DNA from: Nitrospira sp.
GTDB taxonomy: Bacteria; Nitrospirota; Nitrospiria; Nitrospirales; Nitrospiraceae
Direction of reading: 5' to 3'
Length of the DNA stretch: 64,000 nt
NCBI GenBank assembly: GCA_029194535.1
Contig: JARFXR010000001.1
Location: forward strand, 1,434,721-1,498,720
In this document: piece by piece, positions 30,529 to 39,163 of the stretch
How positions within the stretch are numbered: position 1 is the stretch's first letter
Layout of the letters: each line of letters starts with the position of its first letter
Program-made: the position numbers and the translations under genes
Notes under the pieces: generated by a model
What the model saw: only the letters and a program-made list of their open reading frames with translations
Databases searched by the model: none
What the model was told of the DNA's origin: nothing

Positions 30529-31545
30529 TCATGGAGATGAGTCTTTGGTCAAGTAGTGCTTGATCAAGAGGGCGCGACTCTCGTTCGCCTTCGCTGAAGG
30601 GTGTCGATCGAGCCGGTGGATGTAGTACTCCCTTCCCATCCTTCCGGTATCCGGGGCAAGCGTCAAATCAATCATGTCAATGCCCATTCCCGCCAGCCGG
30701 TCGATGATTTTCTGGTTGGAGAATGTGCCGGAGAACCAGTCCTCGTCCGCCATGATGAACCCGACAAGGAATCGTTGGCCGCGTGCGCGTGACAGGCGAT
30801 CGAGCTGTTTGATAGTCGCCAAATACAGTTCAATTTCTCCGTCCTGACTCTGTTCATGGATAAATTGGTTTATCTGCCGGTAGAGATTGGAATGACTCAA
30901 AATCCGGCTGCCCAGGCTGTTCCAATCCTCGGGCTTCGGACAACTTCCGTCCAGGACCAATCGGTCATCTCCTCCTAGAATATATTTCGGGGACCCCTGC
31001 CCGAAGGCTGGAACGCATGCGGACCTTTCGGCATGCCATGGAGCGGTGAGCAGAAAATTGATGTTTCCTGCGACATCTTGGCTCCGTTCGAGGATTCGCA
31101 ACGCTTGATGAACTCCGTACCCCGACATCTCGTAATTTTTGACGTCGATATGGTTCGCGATGGCATGGAGAAAGTACGGGAGCGTCTCATTGTCGTTTAA
31201 ACCCTCCCCAAACATGAACGAACAACCGAAAAAGTTCATGTGGAGCTGTGCGGCATGATTGGATTGAGAGGTGACGCGGAAGCGGTCGTCCCCGATGGAA
31301 TAGATGACATCGTAAATAACCTCGCCTTCCGCGCTCAGCCTCTTGCTCGTGTACCTCCCTGGGAGCGGCAGAAACCCAAGCTCGGACATCGAGTGATACA
31401 CGTCCCACCGTTTCACCATATCGCTGTCCGGTGAAAAATACGTCGTCCGGTCTTTCCCGAGAGTCACGCGAGGCTGACCGACCATTCCCGTCGTAAATTC
31501 CGCCAACGCCAACGAGAGCATGATCGCGCTCATCGAGACAAGCAC
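30529..31545 (-). CDS. SGNH/GDSL-like protein, N-terminally cut by an in-frame stop
   Basis: 338 residues on the minus strand from a GTG. The fold signature is HMNFFGCSFMFGEGLNDNETL (block I, with Ser109 as nucleophile) and RLDRHPSAKANESR near the C-terminus (Asp/His of the last block). The N-terminal 20 residues are hydrophobic and are the second half of a longer membrane region: 27 bp upstream of the GTG an in-frame TGA (31573-31575) separates it from another 42 codons that encode a membrane helix. The original gene very likely started at 31701. The domain itself is intact, so a shortened, possibly mislocalised protein could still be made. Related SGNH proteins act as O-acetyl- or other esterases on envelope glycans; the substrate here is unknown. 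Confidence 0.65.
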   Translation of the reverse strand: MLVSMSAIMLSLALAEFTTGMVGQPRVTLGKDRTTYFSPDSDMVKRWDVYHSMSELGFLPLPGRYTSKRLSAEGEVIYDVIYSIGDDRFRVTSQSNHAAQLHMNFFGCSFMFGEGLNDNETLPYFLHAIANHIDVKNYEMSGYGVHQALRILERSQDVAGNINFLLTAPWHAERSACVPAFGQGSPKYILGGDDRLVLDGSCPKPEDWNSLGSRILSHSNLYRQINQFIHEQSQDGEIELYLATIKQLDRLSRARGQRFLVGFIMADEDWFSGTFSNQKIIDRLAGMGIDMIDLTLAPDTGRMGREYYIHRLDRHPSAKANESRALLIKHYLTKDSSP

Positions 31546-31572
31546 GTTGGTTAGAGGTGCAACCCGCAGGAG

Positions 31573-31701
31573 TCACCCCAGGCCGAAGAAAGCAGCGAGA
31601 CACATGCCTCCGATGCTCCTTGCCATAAAGGAGAGCCATGCCAGAAGCACCGCGAGGATCAATGCAGACAGGGACACAAAGAATAGTCGATCTCTCGTCA
31701 T
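31573..31701 (-). pseudogene. 5' fragment of the SGNH-like gene, ending in an in-frame TGA
   Basis: ATG at 31701 (minus strand) opens 42 codons beginning MTRDRLFFVSLSALILAVLL with a membrane helix and ending FFGLG before TGA at 31575-31573. The next codons in the same frame read LLRVAPLTNVLVSMSAIML and run into the downstream frame without any other disruption. TGG (Trp) to TGA is the simplest change that would give this. Confidence 0.6.
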
Positions 31702-31914
31702 CCTGAACGATCCATAGGATCTTGGCGCTCGATGCCCATCCTTCGCTCATGCACAGCAGTTTATCCGAGCCGGCCTGTGCCGACTCGACAGATATGACTT
31801 CAAAAAGAGCACAGAGTGAACTTATTCTGCAATTCACCCACCACTCGAAGGCAAAGCGGGCTCACCCACATGCGAAGTCCGGGTTCTCTCCGGTTGGGTG
31901 ACCTTCGGCTTGAA

Positions 31915-31943
31915 TTGACTCTGTTTCACCCCCTCCATATAAT
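31915..31943 (+). promoter_or_regulatory. Near-consensus promoter of the MutL-Memo operon
   Basis: TTGACT (31915-31920, 5 of 6), 17-bp spacer, TATAAT (31938-31943, 6 of 6), 41 bp before the first gene of the operon. Confidence 0.75.
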
Positions 31944-31984
31944 GCCGACTCAGCTTCTGTTTTGGCCAGGTCTGACCTCCACGG

Positions 31985-32356
31985 ATGCGCCCCTTGTCGA
32001 GGGAACACTTCGCGAAAACACTCCACGAATTGCGAATCGGGTTGCGGCATGCCTTCGCGACGCAATCCGAGCCTGATCCTCTCTCTGTAGAGGAGAGGGA
32101 GTTGATGGAGCGTATAGCCGGTGCGATCGTGAACCGAGGCATGGCGGCTCCGGCCGCAGTATTTCTGGAGTCGATGGGGCCGATGAGTTTTCTCGGCAGT
32201 CAGGCCCTGCATGCCTGCTCTCCGCTTCTCGAATTGGCGGTCGACGCAAAGGATCTCGAGCGATTGGCTCGGTTGATGGAGCGCCGAGAAGCCGTGCCTT
32301 GTCTAATCGCAGCCATCGAGGCCAAAGCATCCTCCCGGGGAGCAGCGGCTCAATGA
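31985..32356 (+). CDS. Small conserved-looking soluble protein
   Basis: 123 residues, mostly helical, no signal or membrane segment. The stretch MAAPAAVFLESMGPMSFLGSQALHACSPLLELAVDAKDLERLARLMERREAV has the regularity of a conserved family (I recall similar 100-120 residue proteins described only as hypothetical). The gene overlaps the MutL-family gene by 4 bp (ATGA), suggesting the products are made together. No catalytic motif is visible. Confidence 0.72.
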   Translation: MRPLSREHFAKTLHELRIGLRHAFATQSEPDPLSVEERELMERIAGAIVNRGMAAPAAVFLESMGPMSFLGSQALHACSPLLELAVDAKDLERLARLMERREAVPCLIAAIEAKASSRGAAAQ

Positions 32357-34206
32357 CCGCGTCTGCTCCTCCCAAGCTCTCCACAGCTGTGCCGTTGAAC
32401 GTGATCGTCGCGACGGATTGCGGGAGCACGACGACCAAGGCCATCCTCATTGAAAAGATTGGCGAGGAATACCGGCAGACGTATCGCGGGGAAGCGCCGA
32501 CGACCGTCGAGGCGCCATTCGAGGATGTCACGCGAGGGGTCCTGAATGCGATCGCCGAGATCGAGGAGCTTTCCGGGCGAAAGATTCTGGACGATGACAA
32601 GATCATCACGCCCAACCGCGCGAGCCAAGGCGATCCCAAGACGGGCGTCGATATCTACATTTCCACCAGCAGCGCGGGCGGCGGCTTGCAGATGATGGTC
32701 ACAGGCGTCGTGCAGAGTATGACCGGGGAGAGTGCTCAACGAGCTGCGCTCGGCGCGGGAGCGATTGTCATCGATGTCTTGGCCTCCAACGATGGACGAC
32801 TGCCGCATGAAAAAATCGAACGAATCCGATCCATGAGACCCGACATGATCCTGATGTCCGGCGGCACGGACGGCGGCGCCGTCACCCACGTCGTCGAAAT
32901 GGCTGAATACGTGGCTGCCGCCGAGCCGCGTCCTCGATTCGGCGCGACCTACAAGCTACCCTTGATTTTTGCAGGTAACAAGGATGCTCGATCCCAGGTG
33001 CAGCGCATTCTCGGAGACAAGGCCGCTTTGGAGATCACCGACAACATCAGACCGGTCTTGGAAAAAGAGAATCTCGCGCCGGCGCGGGACAAAATCCATG
33101 ACTTGTTTCTGGAGCATGTCATGCAGCAGGCGCCCGGCTACAAGAAGCTCATGGAGATGACGGGCGCTCCGATCATGCCGACTCCCGCGGCGGTCGGCGT
33201 CATCATGGAGACGATTGCGAAACGGGAACGGCTCAATCTGATCGGTGTCGACATCGGAGGCGCTACGACGGACGTGTTCTCGGTGTTCCGCGGAATATTT
33301 AACCGCACGGTCAGCGCCAATCTTGGGATGTCCTACAGTATTTCGAATGTGCTGGCCGAAGCGGGCTTGTCCAATATTATGCGGTGGGTGCCCTTCACGA
33401 TCGACGAGCAGACCATCCGCAATCGCATCAAGAACAAGATGATTAGGCCGACGACCATCCCGCAGACGCTCGACGAGTTGCAGATCGAACAGGCGATCGC
33501 GCGGGAGGCGCTCAGGCTGGCATTGATCCATCACAAGTCTCTAGCAAGCGGGCTGAAAGGAGTGCAGCAGGAACGGACGATTTCCGACATGTTCGAGCAA
33601 CAAGCATCTGGGAAGACGCTCATCGACATGTTGCAATTGGATCTGATTGTCGGCAGTGGCGGCATCCTGTCCCACGCTCCCCGTCGCGTGCAATCGATGC
33701 TGATGATGGTGGATGCTTACGAACCTCTCGGCTTCACCGCACTGTCGGTGGACAGTATTTTCATGATGCCTCATTTGGGAGTGCTGTCGACCATCGACGA
33801 GAAAGCGGCCGTGGACGTCTTTGTCCGGGATTGTATGGTCTACCTCGGCACGTGCATCGCTCCCATCGGCCAAGGAAAGGACGGGGAGTCTTGGATGGAC
33901 TGTGACATCGCGTTCTCCGACGGCAGCATCATCGAATCTCATCTGAAATTCGGAGATCTTCAGGTGTTTCCGTTGGAATCCGGCGCCACGGCGAAAATCA
34001 CCGCGCGTCCGGCCAAGCAGGCCGATCTCGGTGCCGGTCCGGGAGTCACGATCACTCGTGAGGTGCGGGGCGGTGTCGTCGGTCTCATGCTGGATGGGCG
34101 AGGTCGGCCTGTGATGCTTCCGGGCGAGCGGACTGCGCGCGCGGCGGCGTTGACGAAATGGTTCAACGCGGTCAATCTTTACCCAGTGCTGGATGCTGAG
34201 GGATGA
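32353..34206 (+). CDS. MutL/GlmL-family ATPase-like protein
   Basis: 617 residues of the actin/ASKHA type: NVIVATDCGSTTTKAILIE (phosphate 1 loop), LIGVDIGGATTDVFSVF (phosphate 2-like loop), and VGSGGILSHAP (adenosine loop). This is the family called glutamate mutase L after its linkage to the glutamate mutase genes of clostridia (not DNA mismatch repair MutL). There is no glutamate mutase in the window, and the neighbours are membrane proteins, so the family name probably does not describe its role here. Its C-terminal codons and TGA stop lie inside a heptamer repeat. The start at 32353 is set by the ATGA overlap and by the family N-terminus. Confidence 0.85.
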   Translation: MTASAPPKLSTAVPLNVIVATDCGSTTTKAILIEKIGEEYRQTYRGEAPTTVEAPFEDVTRGVLNAIAEIEELSGRKILDDDKIITPNRASQGDPKTGVDIYISTSSAGGGLQMMVTGVVQSMTGESAQRAALGAGAIVIDVLASNDGRLPHEKIERIRSMRPDMILMSGGTDGGAVTHVVEMAEYVAAAEPRPRFGATYKLPLIFAGNKDARSQVQRILGDKAALEITDNIRPVLEKENLAPARDKIHDLFLEHVMQQAPGYKKLMEMTGAPIMPTPAAVGVIMETIAKRERLNLIGVDIGGATTDVFSVFRGIFNRTVSANLGMSYSISNVLAEAGLSNIMRWVPFTIDEQTIRNRIKNKMIRPTTIPQTLDELQIEQAIAREALRLALIHHKSLASGLKGVQQERTISDMFEQQASGKTLIDMLQLDLIVGSGGILSHAPRRVQSMLMMVDAYEPLGFTALSVDSIFMMPHLGVLSTIDEKAAVDVFVRDCMVYLGTCIAPIGQGKDGESWMDCDIAFSDGSIIESHLKFGDLQVFPLESGATAKITARPAKQADLGAGPGVTITREVRGGVVGLMLDGRGRPVMLPGERTARAAALTKWFNAVNLYPVLDAEG

Positions 34207-34271
34207 GTGCCGAGACGGGCATTCGGACACGGCTTGGCACGCAGCGCGTAGCACTCAGCACGCAGGACTAT
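34187..34271. repeat. Inverted pair of 7-bp tandem arrays after the MutL-family gene
   Basis: Left arm: TGCTGGA, TGCTGAG, GGATGAG, TGCCGAG (34187-34214). Right arm: GCACGCA, GCGCGTA, GCACTCA, GCACGCA, GGACTAT (34237-34271). The right-arm unit is close to the reverse complement of the left-arm unit. The TGA of the MutL-family gene (34204-34206) lies within the third left unit. Confidence 0.6.
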
Positions 34272-34278
34272 TTGTAGT

Positions 34279-35406
34279 ATGGCGCACAGCTATACGCCCG
34301 GACTGACCGTTACCGACCGCACGATGGTTCATCGCCGTCGACTGTTGCCCTTGGCCGGCGAGGTGTTGGTCAACATCGGCGATAAGGTCCGATCCGACCA
34401 ACCCGTGGCCCGCGTGCGGCTGCCCGGGAAAGTGTATCCGGTCAATCTCGCAAATCAACTCAGTGTGGCTCCAGGCGAGATTAAAGAGTATCTCGTCAAA
34501 CGCGAAGGGGATGCCATTCAAAAGGACGAGATCCTGGCCGAGAACAAGCCGATCATCAAATGGTTTAAGACGGAGATCCGGTCGCCCGTGGGGGGAACGA
34601 TCGAATCGGTGTCGAGCGTGACGGGGCAAGTCCTGCTGCGCGAGCCTCCGCGTGTCCTGGATCTACTCGCCTATGTGGACGGGATCGTCGCGGAGATCAT
34701 CCTCCATCAGGGCGTCGTAGTCGAGGCCGATTGTGCGCTGGTGCAAGGCATCTTCGGTATCGGGGGCGAGACCTGGGGCGACATTGTCGTGGCGGTCGGA
34801 TCTCGCGACGAGCCGTTACTCCCGGCACATGTGAGTCCTGCCATGAAGGGAAAGGTCGTCGTCGGCGGGTCGTTTCTCTCCACGGACACAATGGCGAAGG
34901 CGAAAGCGACGGGAGTGGCCGGCTTGGTTGTCGGCGGTATTCATGATAAGGACCTACGCGAACTGCTTGGTTATGATCTGGGCGTTGCCATCACCGGTAC
35001 GGAGCAAGTCGGATTTACGTTGATTCTCACGGAGGGATTCGGCGCGATTCCCATGGCCGCCAAGACCTTCGGCCTGTTGTCCGCTCATGCGGGACAGAGA
35101 GCGTCGATTTCAGGGGCGACGCAGATTCGGGCCGGTGTGATTAGACCGGAAATCGTGGTGCCCTACAGGGAACCGGCGTCAACAGGTGCCGGTCGGGACC
35201 GACAGCAGGAGGGCGTTAGGCTCGGAGACTCGGTCCGTATCATCCGGGACCCGTTCTTCGGCCGGATCAGCGAGGTGTCGGCGTTGCCGCATGATTTGAA
35301 GAAGATTCCCACGGAGAGCGAGGTTCGGGTACTCGAAGTGAGGTTTTCCGACGGCACGCGAGCGGTGGTTCCTCGCTCGAACATTGAAGTGATCGAAGGA
35401 GGCTAA
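34279..35406 (+). CDS. Barrel-sandwich / KOW-like protein of unknown function
   Basis: 375 residues, no signal peptide or membrane segment. The N-terminal 150 residues look like repeated barrel-sandwich (biotinyl/lipoyl-like) hairpins: LPLAGEVLVNIGDKVRSDQPVARVRLPG and EIRSPVGGTIESVSSVTGQVLL, but there is no lysine in a lipoyl/biotinyl EDK or MKM motif. The middle (about 190-280) has GVAGLVVGGIHDKDLRELLG and VAITGTEQVGFTLILTEGFG, and the C-terminus has a KOW-like segment GDSVRIIRDPFFGRISEVSALP. I recall such proteins next to MutL-family genes; function is unknown. It may form part of a complex with the MutL-family ATPase. Confidence 0.78.
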   Translation: MAHSYTPGLTVTDRTMVHRRRLLPLAGEVLVNIGDKVRSDQPVARVRLPGKVYPVNLANQLSVAPGEIKEYLVKREGDAIQKDEILAENKPIIKWFKTEIRSPVGGTIESVSSVTGQVLLREPPRVLDLLAYVDGIVAEIILHQGVVVEADCALVQGIFGIGGETWGDIVVAVGSRDEPLLPAHVSPAMKGKVVVGGSFLSTDTMAKAKATGVAGLVVGGIHDKDLRELLGYDLGVAITGTEQVGFTLILTEGFGAIPMAAKTFGLLSAHAGQRASISGATQIRAGVIRPEIVVPYREPASTGAGRDRQQEGVRLGDSVRIIRDPFFGRISEVSALPHDLKKIPTESEVRVLEVRFSDGTRAVVPRSNIEVIEGG

Positions 35407-35460
35407 GGCGAGTAGGGTTAGAGGGGTAAGGGGTAGCGGGGTGAAGACAAGGAGTAGGGG
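35405..35460. repeat. Degenerate 7-bp tandem repeat (consensus GTAGGGG)
   Basis: Eight consecutive heptamers fill the gap: AAGGCGA, GTAGGGT, TAGAGGG, GTAAGGG, GTAGCGG, GGTGAAG, ACAAGGA, GTAGGGG. The first overlaps the TAA of the upstream gene. The array is G-rich on the coding strand. Confidence 0.55.
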
Positions 35461-35468
35461 AGACAAGC

Positions 35469-36728
35469 GTGAAGACTGAATGCGCTTGGTCGCTGATTCT
35501 GAAAACCTTCGCAGTCGCGTGGTTGCTGAGCTTGTGGCCTGTGTTCGCGGTGGCGCAGGAGCCGCTTCCTCCGCCGCAAGGTCTTCAAGTGTTCGATACC
35601 CCCAACGATGCCGGGAAGAGTCTGACCGTTCTGTGGGCTCCCGGGCTGGCGGATGATCCCCAGACCCGCTATCAGGTGCTCGCGGGTGAGGGAGGGTTGT
35701 CCGACGCTTCGATGCTCAAGGTCATTGCTGAATTCCCGGCCGACAGCCATTTTGTACGAGAGACGAAAGCTCCTTGGTGGACCAGACGCGCAGAGGCTTC
35801 GTGGCATCAATTCGTGATCAAGAGCGGCAAGAATCTCGAGATCAAGGACGGGCATGTCTATGCCGTCACAGTGGTCGCGGTCCGCGGTGATCAGCGAGCG
35901 GCAGGGTCGATCCTGCAGGCGAGTTCGACTCCTGATTGGTTTAACTGGAATCAGGCGAACAATCTACTGGTCGCGCTGGGGTTCGGGGGTCTTGTCTTTT
36001 ACACGATCAGTCACGCAAAACGAAAAGACATTTTTCTCCGCCGTATTGCCGGTCTCGATGCCGTGGACGAAGCGATCGGACGGTCGACGGAGTTGGGGAA
36101 GCCCATTCTCTATCTGACCGGTGCCCATGACATGAGCGATCCTTCGACGATCGCCGCGGCGGTCATTCTCGGTCGCGTCGCCAAGAAGACCGCTGCCTAT
36201 GAAACGGAATTGATGGTGCCGCACCGAGACCCCATTACGATGGCGGTCTGTCAAGAAATTACCAAGCAGGCGTATTTGGAGGCGGGAAAGCCGGACTTGT
36301 TCAAGGATGACTCCAACTTCTTCATCACATCCGACCAATTCAGCTATACGGCAGCGGTCGATGGGATCATGCTGCGTAAGAAGCCGGCCGCGAATTTCTT
36401 CATGGGATCCTTTTTCGCCGAATCCCTCCTGCTGACTGAGACCGGCGCGAGCACGGGGGCGATCCAGATTGCCGGCACTGATTCCGATCATCAGTTGCCC
36501 TTCTTTGTCACCACCTGCGACTACACGCTGATCGGCGAGGAACTCTATGCCGCCAGCGCCTACCTCTCGAAAGAGCCGATCCAGATCGGCACGTTGCGAG
36601 GGCAGGATATCGGAAAGGCGGTGATTCTGTCCGCCATCGCCATCGGAACCGTGGTGGCGACAATCGGGGTCGTGACGGGCGCTCAATGGCCCCATCTGAT
36701 CATCGACGTCCTCAGGGATCTCAAATGA
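35469..36728 (+). CDS. DUF6754-like membrane protein with Fn3-like domain
   Basis: 419 residues, GTG start. A signal-type hydrophobic segment (about 11-30) is followed by a beta-rich Fn3-like domain (about 40-150: LPPPQGLQVFDTPNDAGKSLTVLW...), a membrane helix (about 165-182), a cytoplasmic alpha/beta domain (about 190-370) with AGLDAVDEAIGRSTELGKPILYLTGAHDMSD and FFMGSFFAESLLLTETGASTGAIQIAG, and a last helix (about 383-403). The pattern matches what I recall of DUF6754, an uncharacterised family. The gene overlaps the next one by 4 bp. Likely a central component of the operon-encoded membrane complex. Confidence 0.75.
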   Translation: MKTECAWSLILKTFAVAWLLSLWPVFAVAQEPLPPPQGLQVFDTPNDAGKSLTVLWAPGLADDPQTRYQVLAGEGGLSDASMLKVIAEFPADSHFVRETKAPWWTRRAEASWHQFVIKSGKNLEIKDGHVYAVTVVAVRGDQRAAGSILQASSTPDWFNWNQANNLLVALGFGGLVFYTISHAKRKDIFLRRIAGLDAVDEAIGRSTELGKPILYLTGAHDMSDPSTIAAAVILGRVAKKTAAYETELMVPHRDPITMAVCQEITKQAYLEAGKPDLFKDDSNFFITSDQFSYTAAVDGIMLRKKPAANFFMGSFFAESLLLTETGASTGAIQIAGTDSDHQLPFFVTTCDYTLIGEELYAASAYLSKEPIQIGTLRGQDIGKAVILSAIAIGTVVATIGVVTGAQWPHLIIDVLRDLK

Positions 36729-37375
36729 TTTTCATGCGACGACAGCTGCCGTTGCTGATCACTATGATCGCAGGATTGACGTTTGCGGCGCAGTACTACA
36801 TCCCGCATCCGCAATCCGAGCAGATGCTGACGTCCGTGACAAAGTGGCTGCAGATCATCGGAGGATTTGCACTCATACTGGGTGTCTCCAGTCTGTTTCA
36901 GCAGCATGCCGTCAAGATTCGCCGGAAGGAATCAGGGTGGGGCTACAGTCTCGTCTTGTACGCAGGCATTGTCGGTACGATTGTCGCCGGGTTGCTCGCC
37001 AATGGAAAAGAAAGCGTCGACGGCTCGATGACCGCATTCGGATGGGTGTACTCCTTCATGATGGTGCCCTTACAAGGCACGATGTTTGCCATTTTGGCTT
37101 TTTTCATTGCGTCCGCCGCATACAGGTCGTTCAGGGCGCGCAGTCGTGAGGCGGCGGTGCTGCTGATCGCCGCCGTGATCGTGATGATGGGTCGAGTTCC
37201 ATTGGGTGAGTACATGCTTCCAATCAGCGGAGATGTGTCGCAATGGATTCTGAACGTGTTGAATGCCTCCGTTCGACGGGCCATCTTGATAGGAGTCAGT
37301 CTCGGAGCCGTCGCCTTGTCCTTCAAGATCATATTCGGAGTCGAACGATCGTATTTAGGAGGGGGGAAAGAATAA
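36725..37375 (+). CDS. Polytopic membrane protein of unknown function
   Basis: 216 residues with about six membrane helices (first at 8-24, last at 187-206) and few charged residues between them. It overlaps the DUF6754-like gene by 4 bp, so the two are probably made as partners. No family motif recognised. The tail ends FKIIFGVERSYLGGGKE. Confidence 0.75.
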   Translation: MIFMRRQLPLLITMIAGLTFAAQYYIPHPQSEQMLTSVTKWLQIIGGFALILGVSSLFQQHAVKIRRKESGWGYSLVLYAGIVGTIVAGLLANGKESVDGSMTAFGWVYSFMMVPLQGTMFAILAFFIASAAYRSFRARSREAAVLLIAAVIVMMGRVPLGEYMLPISGDVSQWILNVLNASVRRAILIGVSLGAVALSFKIIFGVERSYLGGGKE

Positions 37376-37390
37376 CGTGAACGACCGTCT

Positions 37391-37488
37391 CGTGTTTCGA
37401 GTTTCAGGTTTCGGGTTCGTCCGTATCAGAGACTCAAAACCCGCAACCTGAAATTCATGTACTTCACGAAATACGCTTCACGCCTCAC
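37391..37488. repeat. 7-bp tandem arrays with an inverted-repeat core
   Basis: Left arm CGTGTTT, CGAGTTT, CAGGTTT, CGGGTTC (37391-37418); right arm CTCAAAA, CCCGCAA, CCTGAAA (37433-37453) is its near reverse complement: 37402-37417 and 37438-37453 pair at 15 of 16 positions. A third, unrelated set follows in phase: TTCATGT, ACTTCAC, GAAATAC, GCTTCAC, GCCTCAC (37454-37488). It occupies almost all of the gap before the next gene. Confidence 0.6.
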
Positions 37489-37500
37489 GTGGAACGGTTT

Positions 37501-38346
37501 ATGAGCTTCTCTGAACGCATGCTGAAAATCGACCGGCGGATCATTTTTGTGGTGATCGGCCTCTGCACGCTGTTGCCGTTGCTCTATCCCGTCGGTCTGC
37601 CCATCAAGATCTCACCTGAAGTGCGGAGCGTGTACGACTACATGGAGTCGCTGCCTCCCCATTCGGTGTTCCTGCTCTCAATTGATTTTGATCCGGCATC
37701 GAAGCCAGAGTTGCATCCGCAGGCGGTCGCCCTCCTCCGCCATGCATTTCGAAAGGATCTGCGGGTGGTCGCCATGACCTTGTGGGTGAGCGGCACCGGC
37801 ATGGCCGAGCAGCTCGTCACCCAGATGGCGCAAGAGGCTGGGAAGGAGAACGGGAAGGACTATGTGTTTCTCGGATGGAGTCCCGGCGGATCCGCAGTCA
37901 TCATCAATATGGGACAAGATCTGTACACGGCGTTTCCCAGCGACTATGGAGGTCGTGCCACGAAGGGGCTGCCGGTGTTGGATGGCGTGTACAGTCTAAA
38001 GGATGTGACTTATGCCGTCAGTCTCGGGGCGGGCGTGCCGGGTGTGGAAGCCTGGTATGTCTTCGGGAAGGACAAGTACAAGTTTGAACTGGCCGGGGGC
38101 TGCACAGGTGTCATGGCACCGGGATTGTATCCGTTGCTCAGGAGCGGCCAAATCAATGGATTGATCGGAGGACTGCGAGGCGCGGCAGAATACGAAAGCC
38201 TGATCGGCCAGAAGGGACGAGCGGTCGCCGGGATGGACGCCCAGTCCGCAACCCATCTCGCGATCATTGTGCTGGTGGTGATCTGCAATCTGTTCTACTT
38301 TTCGCTCAGAAGGCAGGCCAAACTTCAAAGCCAGAGATCATCGTAA
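37501..38346 (+). CDS. Membrane-anchored alpha/beta protein of unknown function
   Basis: 281 residues with a membrane helix near each end (about 15-33 and 250-268) and a soluble domain between. That domain has strand-helix features of a Rossmann-like fold (SVFLLSIDFDPASKPELHPQ; RVVAMTLWVSGTGMAEQLVTQ; DYVFLGWSPGGSAVIINMGQD). The ATG at 37501 is chosen over the in-frame GTG at 37489, which lies at the end of the repeat array. Found in a fixed order between two polytopic membrane proteins, so it is probably part of the same complex. Confidence 0.75.
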   Translation: MSFSERMLKIDRRIIFVVIGLCTLLPLLYPVGLPIKISPEVRSVYDYMESLPPHSVFLLSIDFDPASKPELHPQAVALLRHAFRKDLRVVAMTLWVSGTGMAEQLVTQMAQEAGKENGKDYVFLGWSPGGSAVIINMGQDLYTAFPSDYGGRATKGLPVLDGVYSLKDVTYAVSLGAGVPGVEAWYVFGKDKYKFELAGGCTGVMAPGLYPLLRSGQINGLIGGLRGAAEYESLIGQKGRAVAGMDAQSATHLAIIVLVVICNLFYFSLRRQAKLQSQRSS

Positions 38347-38361
38347 GGAGTCGGGATTACC

Positions 38362-39114
38362 ATGGATGCCGGAGTTCTAGGGGCGTGGATGGCGACAGGC
38401 TTAACCCTGTTCATTTTCTCGTTTCTCTACAAAGATAATCCCCTCTTCAAGCTTGCCGAGCACCTGTACGTCGGAGTATCCGTCGGCTATGCGATCGTGA
38501 AGACTTTTGACTCGGTGATCCTGCATCTCATTGTAAAGCCCATATTCGAACAAGGTGAGTTCTCATTGTTGATTCCGGTGGCGATCGGGTTGCTGATGCT
38601 GACCCGGTACGTCCCGAACGCCGCCTGGATGTCCCGTTACGCGTTTGCCTTCATTGTCGGAGTGGGGTCGGGGCTTGCGATTCCTCGGACGATTTCCTCG
38701 TTCATTCTCAAGCAGATCGAAGACACCGTGCGCCCGCTGCTCTCGTTGGCCGGTCAAGACGGCGTCGCTTTTTCGGTGAATCTCCTCAATCCGGCGAGTA
38801 ATCTGAATACCATCATCATTTTGATCGGCGTGAGCTCCGTGTTGTTTTATTTTTTCTTCTCCATTGAGCACCAGGGGCCCGGGAAGGTCGTGGCCCGGAC
38901 CGGTGTGTTCTTTCTGATGACCGCCTTCGGCGCCGCATTCGGCTACACTGTCATGGCCCGAATGTCGTTGCTGATCGGTCGCCTGACGGACATGATCGAA
39001 TTTTCGGATGCGTCCTACGGCCGTCCGACCCTCTGGTTGACGGTTCTCACCATTGCTGCTCTGGCCCTGCTGACGCGTCGGCGGGAGAATGAACCCTCCA
39101 CCTCGGACCGGTGA
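38362..39114 (+). CDS. Polytopic membrane protein of unknown function
   Basis: 250 residues with about seven membrane helices (first at 5-23; last at 222-240) and a short polar tail. The loop FKLAEHLYVGVSVGYAIVKTFDSV after the first helix is unusually ordered for a loop and may be conserved. It starts 15 bp after the previous gene with AAGGAG upstream. No family recognised. Confidence 0.75.
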   Translation: MDAGVLGAWMATGLTLFIFSFLYKDNPLFKLAEHLYVGVSVGYAIVKTFDSVILHLIVKPIFEQGEFSLLIPVAIGLLMLTRYVPNAAWMSRYAFAFIVGVGSGLAIPRTISSFILKQIEDTVRPLLSLAGQDGVAFSVNLLNPASNLNTIIILIGVSSVLFYFFFSIEHQGPGKVVARTGVFFLMTAFGAAFGYTVMARMSLLIGRLTDMIEFSDASYGRPTLWLTVLTIAALALLTRRRENEPSTSDR

Positions 39115-39163
39115 CCTTCGCGGTTGCAGCTTCTTCCGCCTCTCCATTACAATTGAGGTCGTC

